Origin: Phycisphaerae bacterium
GTDB taxonomy: Bacteria; Planctomycetota; Phycisphaerae; Phycisphaerales; SM1A02
Direction of reading: 5' to 3'
Length of the DNA stretch: 8,214 bases
Assembly (NCBI GenBank): GCA_018663565.1
Contig: JABJQE010000194.1
Location: 1 to 8,214 of the forward strand
Positions 1 to 6,076 of this stretch are shown here, one piece after another (position 1 is the first letter of the stretch; each line of letters opens with the position of its first letter). The notes beneath the pieces are model-generated. The model was not told where the DNA came from. It was given only the letters and a program-made list of their open reading frames with translations, and did no database searches. Position numbers and translations under genes: made by a program.

Positions 1-618
1 CCCACGGCCGCCCCGTCGGTTGAGGGAAACCCGCTGCGACCGACGAGCCCCTATGCCATATCGAAAGCTGCGGGCGATGCAATGGTCCTTGCCGCCCACG
101 CAGAATATGGACTTGAAACAGTTCTAACGCGAGGTGCCAACACCTTTGGTCCCCACCAGTATCCCGAAAAAATCATTCCGCTCTTCATCACCAGTGCAAT
201 GCTTGGATACTCAATTCCAGTCTACGGCGATGGCTCAGCCGTACGCGACTACATCCACGTGGATGATCATTGCCGAGGACTCTCGCTTGCCCTCGAGCAC
301 GGCGAACCCGGTGGCATCTACAACCTTGGCGGTGGACTTCGCGTGTCAGCTCTGGAGATTGCGGAATCAATTGTTGCCGCGCTCAACGATGACAAGTCCA
401 TGATTCGGTTTGTCCGCGATCGACCCGGCCACGACATGCGGTACTGCATGGATTCCAGCTTCGCCAAATCAATTGGGTGGCAACCGTCTGCAGACTTTCA
501 ATCTCAACTGCACGACACCATCGACTGGTATGTCAACAATCGGTCGTGGTGGGAACCAATCCGAAACACCTCGACATTCAAACAGTGGATGACATCTTGG
601 TACGACGATCGCTCGTAG
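1..618 (+). CDS. rfbB: dTDP-glucose 4,6-dehydratase, C-terminal part (5' end outside window)
   Basis: The reading frame is open from base 1 to the TAG at 616-618, giving 205 residues. The family is usually about 340-350 residues, so roughly the first 140, including the NAD-binding glycine motif, lie upstream. The enzyme converts dTDP-glucose to dTDP-4-keto-6-deoxyglucose in the cytoplasm, the entry to L-rhamnose and other deoxysugars of surface polysaccharides. Visible evidence: the YxxxK catalytic pair in SPYAISK (Tyr18 and Lys22 of the visible part), NTFGPHQYPEKIIP (about 47-60), VYGDGSAVRDYIHVDD (about 74-89), YNLGGG (about 107-112) and the subfamily-typical RDRPGHDMRY (about 139-148), ending in a WYVNN-x-x-WW-type tail. 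The RPGHD block favours RfbB over UDP-glucose 4-epimerase or UDP-glucuronate decarboxylase. It ends 22 bp from the convergent binding-protein gene, with no T-tracted terminator between them. The symbol follows the family; rmlB is a synonym. Confidence 0.9.
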   Translation, partial: PTAAPSVEGNPLRPTSPYAISKAAGDAMVLAAHAEYGLETVLTRGANTFGPHQYPEKIIPLFITSAMLGYSIPVYGDGSAVRDYIHVDDHCRGLSLALEHGEPGGIYNLGGGLRVSALEIAESIVAALNDDKSMIRFVRDRPGHDMRYCMDSSFAKSIGWQPSADFQSQLHDTIDWYVNNRSWWEPIRNTSTFKQWMTSWYDDRS

Positions 619-640
619 CAGCCAACTTACGCTTCGCTGT

Positions 641-1477
641 TCATTGCGAGTGCTCGGCAGCATCTTGAAGAATGCATTCAATGGGCAGGCGGAGCGACGC
701 GAGATGCGGACCTGGAATATCGATGGACGGTGAGTACAAAATATGAATCCGCTCTGCATCAACTGCCGACTCAAGTGTGGCGAGATCCATAGGATCAATG
801 GCCGTTGGAACGATGACAACATCTGCATTCAACCGAACAACGTCTTCGAGTGAAAGAGGCGTCCATCGATTGTCGGCCATGACATTCCTGCCGCCCGCAG
901 CCTCAACGATTTGTCCAAGATACGTATCGCGGCCCCACGCAAGCGGTGATTGCTCCGCGCTGAGAATCAATACACGATGGAGTTGCGTAGCCGATGCCTT
1001 ACGGAGTGCATCTGCAATACCAGCAGACAGCACCCTGCATTTCTGAAGTACGCCTTCGTGAGGAACAGTGCTTGCTATTCGATCGAGGAGAAGTACGACA
1101 TCTGGCAAATCAACAATCGGCTGCGAAACGATGGTCCATCCATGCTCCTGCGCCAACTTCTGCAGAACCCCACCCACCGCATCACCGGGCCGTTGCACAA
1201 AGACATGCGATGGGTTGACCCGCACGAGTTGCTCTGCGTTGATGTGCTGCAAGTCACCAACAACCGGAAGATCGTCTGCCTCTCGACAGAATGCAGAACG
1301 ACCCACCATCAACGGACCAAGACCCGCCTGTTGGAGTGTTGTGGTCATTGCTGGGCTTAGGCTCGCAATGCGAATCTCGCTCGCGTCTGTACGTGGAGCC
1401 TCTTGGTGTTCACAGCCGACCCCGCCACCCATGCAAAGTAACGTCACGCACCACGACAACACAATCGAGAAACGCAT
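641..1477 (-). CDS. BtuF-like periplasmic binding lipoprotein (cobalamin or Fe/metal-chelate type)
   Basis: This 278-residue protein resembles the helical-backbone (TroA/BtuF-type) substrate-binding proteins of ABC importers for vitamin B12, haem or siderophores. Residues 1-21 are a hydrophobic signal sequence ending in GGGVG before Cys22, a weak lipobox (Gly at -3) suggesting a lipid-anchored periplasmic protein. Lobe 1 begins with RIASLSPAMTTTLQQAGLG (36-54), continues with VGRSAFCREADDLPVVGD and has INAEQLVRVNPSHVFVQ (79-95), the order found in BtuF. A long helix links to lobe 2, which starts at RVLILSAEQSPLAWG (168-182) and includes EAAGGRNVMAD and a LSLEDVVRLNADVVIVP strand (208-224). 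The ATG at 1477 is preceded by AAGGAG on the minus strand, 5 nt away, inside the 3' end of the hydrolase gene, so the two are almost certainly co-transcribed. No permease or ATPase gene is in the window. The ligand cannot be read from sequence; cobalamin is the best guess from the lobe 1 pattern. Confidence 0.83.
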   Translation of the reverse strand: MRFSIVLSWCVTLLCMGGGVGCEHQEAPRTDASEIRIASLSPAMTTTLQQAGLGPLMVGRSAFCREADDLPVVGDLQHINAEQLVRVNPSHVFVQRPGDAVGGVLQKLAQEHGWTIVSQPIVDLPDVVLLLDRIASTVPHEGVLQKCRVLSAGIADALRKASATQLHRVLILSAEQSPLAWGRDTYLGQIVEAAGGRNVMADNRWTPLSLEDVVRLNADVVIVPTAIDPMDLATLESAVDAERIHILYSPSIDIPGPHLASLRLPIECILQDAAEHSQ

Positions 1478-1479
1478 GT

Positions 1480-2184
1480 TTACTCCTTGCGTTTCTCATC
1501 AGACAACATGCTTTGTAGCGTGGGATCAATGGCGTCATGCCATCGTTGGTATCCCTGTGTTGTGAGGTGCAGCGCATCGGGCATGATCTCGGGACTGATC
1601 GAACCATCGTCCTCTAGAAATACATGGCCAATCGGCAAGAACACCACACGCTTACCATCATGTAAGCGGGCGAGCGCCTGATTGATCTGTAGTATTCGAC
1701 CACGATCTACATTGAATCCCGCGCCGCGCGGAAAGATATCAAGAAGCAAGACGGTAGTCTGTGGACTCAGCTCCTGAATGCGTTGCACAACAGCGCGAAC
1801 ACCATCCAATACTTCGCTTGTGGTGTGTGTTCCGTGGCCAATATTGTTGGTGCCAATCATGACGACCGCTACCTGAGGAGTAATGCCCTTGAGGTTTCCA
1901 TGATCAAGCCGCCACAACACATGCTCGGTTCGGTCGCCACTGATGCCAAGATTGACCGCTGATCGATTGCCGTAGGAGGCATCCCACACCGGCCTGCCAG
2001 CACTCTCCCATCCCTGCGTAATGGAATCTCCAATAAAGACCAATTCCACGCCACCTTTCGAATCGGCGACTACTTGATTAATCGCCTTGTGCCGCTCGGA
2101 ATGCCATCCATCACGCTCCGTTGGAGTAATTGCTTCTGATCCCAATACCAGGAGTGCGCAAACGTACGGTAGTAGCAGTGTCAT
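1480..2184 (-). CDS. Secreted SGNH/GDSL-family hydrolase (esterase/acetylhydrolase-like)
   Basis: This 234-residue protein has a short hydrophobic signal peptide (about 1-18, likely cut after SEA) and an SGNH hydrolase fold. Block I is FIGDSITQGW (50-59) with nucleophile Ser54. Block II is NLGISGDRTEHVLWRL (78-93), supplying the oxyanion Gly. Block III is IGTNN (110-114), with the conserved Asn. Block V is DALH (203-206), giving the Asp and His of the catalytic triad. The pattern is closest to the platelet-activating-factor acetylhydrolase-like branch, often found in secreted carbohydrate esterases. The substrate is unknown; deacylation of a polysaccharide or lipid outside the cytoplasm is an inference. 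The start at 2184 has AGAGGA at 2193-2198 (minus strand), about 8 nt upstream. It is first in a two-gene unit with the BtuF-like lipoprotein and divergent from the chitinase, so it might act on acetylated glycans released by or masking chitin, but this is speculative. Confidence 0.87.
   Translation of the reverse strand: MTLLLPYVCALLVLGSEAITPTERDGWHSERHKAINQVVADSKGGVELVFIGDSITQGWESAGRPVWDASYGNRSAVNLGISGDRTEHVLWRLDHGNLKGITPQVAVVMIGTNNIGHGTHTTSEVLDGVRAVVQRIQELSPQTTVLLLDIFPRGAGFNVDRGRILQINQALARLHDGKRVVFLPIGHVFLEDDGSISPEIMPDALHLTTQGYQRWHDAIDPTLQSMLSDEKRKE
1483..1488 (-). promoter_or_regulatory. Shine-Dalgarno site inside the upstream gene (translational coupling)
   Basis: Read on the minus strand, AAGGAG forms the last two sense codons of the SGNH hydrolase (Lys-Glu), the hydrolase stop TAA follows at once, and the binding-protein ATG begins 2 nt after that stop. 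Ribosomes terminating on the hydrolase are therefore placed at the next start, which suggests coupled translation and supports the ATG at 1477. Confidence 0.8.
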
Positions 2185-2284
2185 ACAAGGTGTCCTCTAT
2201 GTGAAAGAGCCCCGATCATACCGAAGGGCCAATTCAGACTTCACAATCAGCATAAAAGGGAGCCCAGCACGCTCTACCTCATTC

Positions 2285-2343
2285 TTGACAAGTTCCTTGA
2301 ACAGACCATGTGAATTACTTCGTACACCTGAACTTGCTGTTCA
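2285..2343 (+). promoter_or_regulatory. Candidate chitinase promoter with TGAAC/GTTCA operator-like half-sites
   Basis: The only intergenic DNA between the divergent hydrolase and chitinase genes (2185-2383) holds a perfect TTGACA at 2285-2290, about 95 nt before the chitinase start. A -10 box at normal spacing is poor (best TGTGAA at 2309-2314, 3 of 6 matches). Just after the TTGACA lies a dyad GTTC-CTT-GAAC (2292-2302). A second dyad, TGAAC-TTGCT-GTTCA, lies at 2329-2343. The TGAAC elements start 31 bp apart (2298 and 2329), about three helical turns, and TGAACAG (2298-2304) is an inverted copy of CTGTTCA (2337-2343). This could be a regulator site, but half-sites this short can occur by chance and no regulator gene is nearby. 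Confidence 0.3.
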
Positions 2344-2383
2344 CTCGCCGGCTCACAATCACCGGATATGGAACCCTCTCACA

Positions 2384-4180
2384 ATGATGTATTCACTCAT
2401 GCCCCTAATATCCACGCTCGCCGTTTCGACAGCTGCGATCGCGAACCCCTCCCTTGTCGTCGAGCAGTCTTCTGCCTGGGAAAGCGGTTACAACGCCTCT
2501 ATCTCCATTGAGAACCCCGCAAGCAGCCCTGCCTTGGACGGATGGTTGCTCCAATGGTCCGATGGACCGTCCATCGAGAGCCTTTGGAATGGTGTTCGAA
2601 CCGTTGATGGCGGCACCACGACAGTCATAAACGAATCGTGGAATGGGACAATCGCCCCGGGCGAATCCCACTCCATTGGCTTTACTGCTGCTGGATCATG
2701 GCCACCGTCGTTCCCGGATCTCAGGCTCAATGGACTTCCTGTCTCGCTGACAATGATCCCGGGTGCTGGAGGAGGATCAGATGGAAATGGCGATACGTCA
2801 ACCCCACCATGCGTTCAAGACCTCAATGCTGATGGCGACGTAGACATCAATGACATACTGGCCCTCCTGACCGCGTGGGGGCCCTGCTCGAATCCAGAGG
2901 ACTGCGCTGCAGACTTCGATGCCAATGCTCAAGTCGACGCCGATGACCTCCTGGCCATGATTGGGGTCTTCGGACCATGCCCTGATGGCGGCGGTGACAT
3001 CGATGTAGATGGTCGCATTGTTGCGTACTACATCGAATGGGGCATCTATGGTCGTGACTACCAGCCATCAGACATTCCAGTCGACAAGATTACTCACCTC
3101 AACTACGCGTTTGCCAATATTGGAGACGACGGCCGAATTGCCATTGGCGATCCGTATGCCGCAATCGACAAGTTGTATCCGGGTGACAGTTGGGACCAGC
3201 CATATCGTGGTACCTACAACCAAATCAACAACGTACTCAAAGCAGAGCACCCTCACCTCAAGACACTCATTTCTGTCGGCGGCTGGACATGGTCTGGCAA
3301 GTTCAGTGATGTCGCGCTCACCGAGTCGTCTCGAATCCTCTTTGCAGAATCCTGTGTTGAGTTTATTCGAACCTACAACTTTGATGGTGTTGATATCGAC
3401 TGGGAATACCCGGTGTGCTGCGGCTTGAGCGGCAACACCTACCGACCAGAGGATCGTGGCAACTACACGCTTCTACTCGAAGAATTGCGGGTACAACTCG
3501 ACGCCGCGAGCGAGGCGGATGGCCGTGAGTACCTCTTGACCATTGCATCTGCAGGTGGTGTTGACAAACTACTCAACTATGACCTCGCTGGTATCGCCGA
3601 GCAATGTGATTGGGTCAACACGATGTCCTATGACTTCATGGGCGCGTGGGATCTTTCCATTGCTGGCCATCACTCTGCGCTCTATGCCAACCCAGATAAC
3701 CCATCAGCCAACGATGATGTTCGCTTGCACTACAACGGAGCAGGCTCCGTGCAGCCGTGGCTTGATGCAGGTGTGGAACCTGACAAATTGGTCATGGGCG
3801 TACCGTTCTACGGCCGAGCCTGGGGAGGTGTCGGAAACACAAACAACGGCCTGTTCCAATCAGGATCATCCGTACCACCTGGTACATGGGACGACTGGTC
3901 AAGCGGCGTTACTGGTGTCAACGACTTCTTTGAGATCGAAGAAATGCTTGCGAGTGGTCTCTATACACGTCATTGGGATGATCAGGCCAAGGTTCCATGG
4001 CTCTATAGCGTTTCGCAACATGGCGGACACTTCGTGTCCTATGACGATGCAGAGTCCATGCAATACAAGATCGACTATGTACAGGATCTCAATCTCGGTG
4101 GCGTGATGTTCTGGGAGATCACGGGCGATCGCAACGAGACGCTCCTTAATGTGATCTACGAAGGCCTGATCGCGCCCTGA
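2384..4180 (+). CDS. Secreted chitinase: CBM2-like module, EF-hand/dockerin-like pair, GH18 catalytic domain
   Basis: This 598-residue exported glycoside hydrolase is predicted to cut beta-1,4 bonds of chitin. A signal peptide (1-20, likely cut at AIA/NPS) is followed by a CBM2-like domain (about 21-122) with Trp54, Trp68 and Trp86 in DGWLLQW, SLWNG and ESWNGTIAPG contexts. A Gly/Ser/Asp-rich linker leads to two calcium-loop repeats, DLNADGDVDIND (146-157) and DFDANAQVDADD (177-188), each followed by a hydrophobic helix and GPC. The GH18 domain (about 209-592) has SVGGW (297-301), the catalytic DGVDIDWE (334-341, acid Glu341), MSYDFMGAW (414-422), VPFYGRAW (473-480), pointing to subfamily A with the chitinase insertion domain, and the terminal-barrel Trp577 in FWE. 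The ATG at 2384 (or the adjacent one at 2387) fits the signal peptide. The frame stays open back to 2087, but that part overlaps the divergent gene and looks non-coding. No Shine-Dalgarno is seen, and the signal peptide n-region lacks Lys or Arg. A terminator follows, so it appears monocistronic. Confidence 0.93.
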   Translation: MMYSLMPLISTLAVSTAAIANPSLVVEQSSAWESGYNASISIENPASSPALDGWLLQWSDGPSIESLWNGVRTVDGGTTTVINESWNGTIAPGESHSIGFTAAGSWPPSFPDLRLNGLPVSLTMIPGAGGGSDGNGDTSTPPCVQDLNADGDVDINDILALLTAWGPCSNPEDCAADFDANAQVDADDLLAMIGVFGPCPDGGGDIDVDGRIVAYYIEWGIYGRDYQPSDIPVDKITHLNYAFANIGDDGRIAIGDPYAAIDKLYPGDSWDQPYRGTYNQINNVLKAEHPHLKTLISVGGWTWSGKFSDVALTESSRILFAESCVEFIRTYNFDGVDIDWEYPVCCGLSGNTYRPEDRGNYTLLLEELRVQLDAASEADGREYLLTIASAGGVDKLLNYDLAGIAEQCDWVNTMSYDFMGAWDLSIAGHHSALYANPDNPSANDDVRLHYNGAGSVQPWLDAGVEPDKLVMGVPFYGRAWGGVGNTNNGLFQSGSSVPPGTWDDWSSGVTGVNDFFEIEEMLASGLYTRHWDDQAKVPWLYSVSQHGGHFVSYDDAESMQYKIDYVQDLNLGGVMFWEITGDRNETLLNVIYEGLIAP

Positions 4181-4222
4181 TCCAACACCCTCAATATCGA
4201 GGCCATATGACCGCGTGCCCTT

Positions 4223-4268
4223 GACGGGCTTCCGACGCACTCCTCGGTCGGAAGCCCGTCGTCTTTTT
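4223..4268 (+). terminator. Strong intrinsic terminator after the chitinase gene
   Basis: A perfect 14-bp stem, GACGGGCTTCCGAC at 4223-4236 against GTCGGAAGCCCGTC at 4247-4260, encloses a 10-nt loop and is followed by TCTTTTT (4262-4268). It starts 42 nt after the chitinase stop. Its T-run ends only 16 nt before the ATG of the glycosyltransferase, leaving almost no room for a separate promoter. The opposite strand has no T-run after the stem, so it acts in the plus direction only. Confidence 0.92.
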
Positions 4269-4284
4269 GTACCATGTGGCTCAC

Positions 4285-5130
4285 ATGAGCGATTCCATTC
4301 CCGTCACTGTTGTTGTTCCAGTCAAGAATGAAGCCCGCAATCTGCCCCGCTGCCTGAAGCGACTTGAGCGATTCGAGAAAGTGTATGTCGTCGACTCTGG
4401 AAGCGAGGACGCCACACCCGAAGTCGCCGAATCACATGGCGCTGAAGTGGTGCAGTTCAAATGGAACGGACAGTTCCCAAAGAAGCGAAACTGGTTTCTT
4501 AACAACCACACGCTGAGCACCGAGTGGGTGCTCTTCCTCGACGCGGACGAGATCATCACAGACGACTTCTGCACTGAAGTCGACACCAAAGTGCGCTCAG
4601 GACAATGTGTTGGCTACTGGCTCACATTTCACAATTGGTTCATGGGCCAGTTTCTTCGGCATGGCGACCCCTTTGCCAAACTAGCCTTGTTTCGCCCAGA
4701 CTCGGGGCGGTATGAGAAGATTGACGAGGATCGATGGAGCCACCTCGATATGGAAATCCATGAGCACCCCTTGCTTGATGGAGAGATTGGAACCATTCAC
4801 TCGCCAATTGACCACGACGATCGGCGAGGACTCGAGTCGTACATCGCGAAACACAACGAGTACTCGTCCTGGGAAGCCAAACGCTATCTCGCAATGGGTC
4901 CGAAGGGCGGCCCAGTGTGGCAGGCCCTTACACCACGGCAACGATCTAAGTACGGCAAGATTGAGAAGTGGTGGTTCCCGCTCGCGTACTACCTCGTCTC
5001 ACTCATCCTGAAGGGTGGTTTCCTTGATGGAAAGGCTGGCTTTGGCATTGCTCGATTCAAAGCGCAATACTTCTGGCACATCAAGATGAAGATCAAGGAA
5101 GAACGCAGCAGGGCCGCAGTGGAGTCATAG
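4285..5130 (+). CDS. Family 2 glycosyltransferase, WaaE/KdtX-like
   Basis: This 281-residue inverting glycosyltransferase has a GT-A fold and probably acts at the cytoplasmic face of the inner membrane on lipopolysaccharide or another surface glycan. The N-terminus carries the nucleotide-sugar motif VTVVVPVKNEARNLPRCL (7-24), then VYVVDSGSEDAT (33-44) and the metal-binding DAD in LFLDADEI (83-90, Asp86 and Asp88). A likely acceptor or base region follows at EIHEHPLLDG (157-166), with HSPIDHDD (172-179) behind it. The C-terminal WWFPLAYYLVSLILKGGFLDG (229-249) is a hydrophobic segment typical of WaaE-like enzymes and probably membrane-associated. The ATG at 4285 was chosen because homology begins just after it; an in-frame TTG at 4267 would overlap the terminator T-run. 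No Shine-Dalgarno is visible. The sugar donor and acceptor cannot be told from the sequence. Confidence 0.87.
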   Translation: MSDSIPVTVVVPVKNEARNLPRCLKRLERFEKVYVVDSGSEDATPEVAESHGAEVVQFKWNGQFPKKRNWFLNNHTLSTEWVLFLDADEIITDDFCTEVDTKVRSGQCVGYWLTFHNWFMGQFLRHGDPFAKLALFRPDSGRYEKIDEDRWSHLDMEIHEHPLLDGEIGTIHSPIDHDDRRGLESYIAKHNEYSSWEAKRYLAMGPKGGPVWQALTPRQRSKYGKIEKWWFPLAYYLVSLILKGGFLDGKAGFGIARFKAQYFWHIKMKIKEERSRAAVES

Positions 5131-5168
5131 GGCGATCACCGCACCGGGGGCTGTCGGTTCGACCCATA

Positions 5169-5192
5169 CCCCGGCATGGGGCCTATAGCCCC
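5169..5192. other. GC-rich alternative hairpins between convergent genes
   Basis: The 68 bp between the stops of the glycosyltransferase and the peroxiredoxin contain two small stems sharing one arm: CCCC (5169-5172) with GGGG (5178-5181), and GGGGC (5178-5182) with GCCCC (5188-5192). They cannot both form. Neither has a T-run on either strand, so as intrinsic terminators they are weak. They may slow polymerase from both sides or mean nothing. Confidence 0.25.
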
Positions 5193-5198
5193 GTTGCC

Positions 5199-5816
5199 CT
5201 ACAGCGTCTCTGCGTTAGAAGAGAGGTAATCTGCAACACCAGCGGCGGAAGGCTTCATGGCGTCATCGCCACTTGACCACCCTGCTGGGCAGACTTCTCC
5301 GTTCTCTTCGAAGAACTTCAACGCGTCAACCATGCGAAGCATTTCGTCGATGTTTCGACCAAGCGGCAAGTCATTTACAACTTGGTGCCGCACAACACCA
5401 TTTTTGTCAATCAGGAACGATGCGCGAAGCGCAGGGCCGTTCGGGTGCTGTACGCCGTAGGCTCGGCAAATCTCATGCTTGATATCAGCGATCATCGGAT
5501 AAGCCACTGGGCCAATGCCACCCTGGGCCACTGGCTTCTCTCGCCAAGCAATGTGTGAGAATGCAGAGTCAATGCTCACGCCAAGCACTTCGCAGCCACG
5601 CTGCTTGAATTGATCAAGGCGTTTATCAAACGCAATGATTTCTGTTGGGCACACGAATGTGTTGTCGAGTGGCCAGAAGAAGAGCACAACATAACTTCCA
5701 CGGAATGCCGAAAGCGTGACTTCTCCAGTTGAACCGTCGCCCATCACAGCCGGAGCCGTAAAGTCGGGGGCTTCTCGGGTAACCAGTACGTCCAATCCTG
5801 TGCTACAACAACTCAT
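5199..5816 (-). CDS. Typical 2-Cys peroxiredoxin (AhpC/Prx1 type)
   Basis: This 205-residue cytoplasmic thiol peroxidase reduces hydrogen peroxide and organic hydroperoxides. The thioredoxin-fold core begins at APDFTAPAV (16-24). The peroxidatic site is FFWPLDNTFVCPTEI (46-60), with Cys56 and the Thr53 of the TxxC motif. Arg131 in ALRASFLID is the conserved active-site arginine. The resolving site is GEVCPAGW (173-180), with Cys176, so a partner-chain disulfide mechanism is expected. GGIG (99-102) matches the GGLG-type motif tied to sensitivity to over-oxidation in the family, though the C-terminal YF partner motif is not evident. The start at 5816 is preferred over the in-frame ATG at 5831, because AAGGA at 5823-5827 (minus strand) lies 6 nt upstream of it and the longer start would sit on that site. 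The N-terminus reads MSCC, with two extra adjacent cysteines. Its reductant (thioredoxin or AhpF) is not encoded nearby. Confidence 0.95.
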   Translation of the reverse strand: MSCCSTGLDVLVTREAPDFTAPAVMGDGSTGEVTLSAFRGSYVVLFFWPLDNTFVCPTEIIAFDKRLDQFKQRGCEVLGVSIDSAFSHIAWREKPVAQGGIGPVAYPMIADIKHEICRAYGVQHPNGPALRASFLIDKNGVVRHQVVNDLPLGRNIDEMLRMVDALKFFEENGEVCPAGWSSGDDAMKPSAAGVADYLSSNAETL

Positions 5817-5829
5817 TCTTTTTCCTTCC

Positions 5830-6076
5830 ATAGAGCTCGCGGTATTGCGAGATAACGCATGATATCAATCTGAAAAGGGGGTCAGGCTCACGCTGTAAAC
5901 ATGCATCCTGCTGTGGCAACGTCATATTCGGTATGCCACACACCGCCACATGAAACGCCAGCACTTATCCAAGAAGAATCTCTGGAATCAATGTGGGTGG
6001 AATGCAATCCGGGCCCAAATGCCTCGCCGCCAAACCACGATTAACACCGCGGGTCCATCCACCCGAGTACAGCCCA
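5830..6076. other. Intergenic stretch upstream of the peroxiredoxin, no supported gene
   Basis: About 245 bp separate the peroxiredoxin ribosome-binding site from the stop of the ArnT-like gene. It holds the weak promoter described separately and the motif GGGGGTCAGGCTCAC (5877-5891). A 7-bp inverted repeat GGGTGGA (5995-6001) / TCCACCC (6058-6064) and a competing small stem CGGGT/ACCCG (6050-6065) lie downstream of the ArnT-like gene; neither has a T-run, so they are poor terminators. A 47-codon plus-strand frame (5901-6044) starts with ATG but has no ribosome site and no recognisable features. The DNA may be partly decayed or repeat-derived. Confidence 0.4.
5836..5885 (-). promoter_or_regulatory. 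Weak candidate promoter and 5' hairpin of the peroxiredoxin gene
   Basis: On the minus strand, TATCAT (5859-5864, five of six matches to the -10 consensus) lies 15 bp after CTGACC (5880-5885, four of six to -35), a slightly short spacing. The TATCAT overlaps a perfect 8-bp palindrome TGATATCA (5860-5867). A transcript starting near 5852 would open with the hairpin CTCGC-AATACC-GCGAG (5851-5836), then the ribosome site. Such 5' stems can stabilise mRNA. All parts are weak alone; I rank this as a guess. Confidence 0.25.

Noticed and set aside
950..1565. Overlapping plus-strand frames of up to 165 codons opposite the binding-protein gene
   Set aside because: Their translations are low-complexity, Ser/Thr/Arg/Pro-rich shadows, whereas the minus strand encodes a clear BtuF-like protein.
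2292..2343. A LexA (SOS) box from the GAAC/GTTC half-sites
   Set aside because: The everted copy has a 5-nt spacer rather than the 4 nt of the Gram-positive type, and the inverted GTTC-N3-GAAC form does not match known LexA consensus layouts.
2087..2383. A 99-codon upstream extension of the chitinase reading frame
   Set aside because: It overlaps the start of the divergent SGNH gene, has no domain or signal character, and the signal peptide begins exactly at the ATG at 2384.
2816..2985. A true cellulosomal dockerin in the chitinase
   Set aside because: The pair of calcium loops is internal and has the common Phycisphaerae style; without a cohesin partner in view, a docking role is not supported.
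5901..6044. A 47-codon plus-strand ORF between the peroxiredoxin and ArnT-like genes
   Set aside because: It has no ribosome-binding site, no hydrophobic segment and no recognisable motif; an open frame of this length is expected by chance at this base composition.
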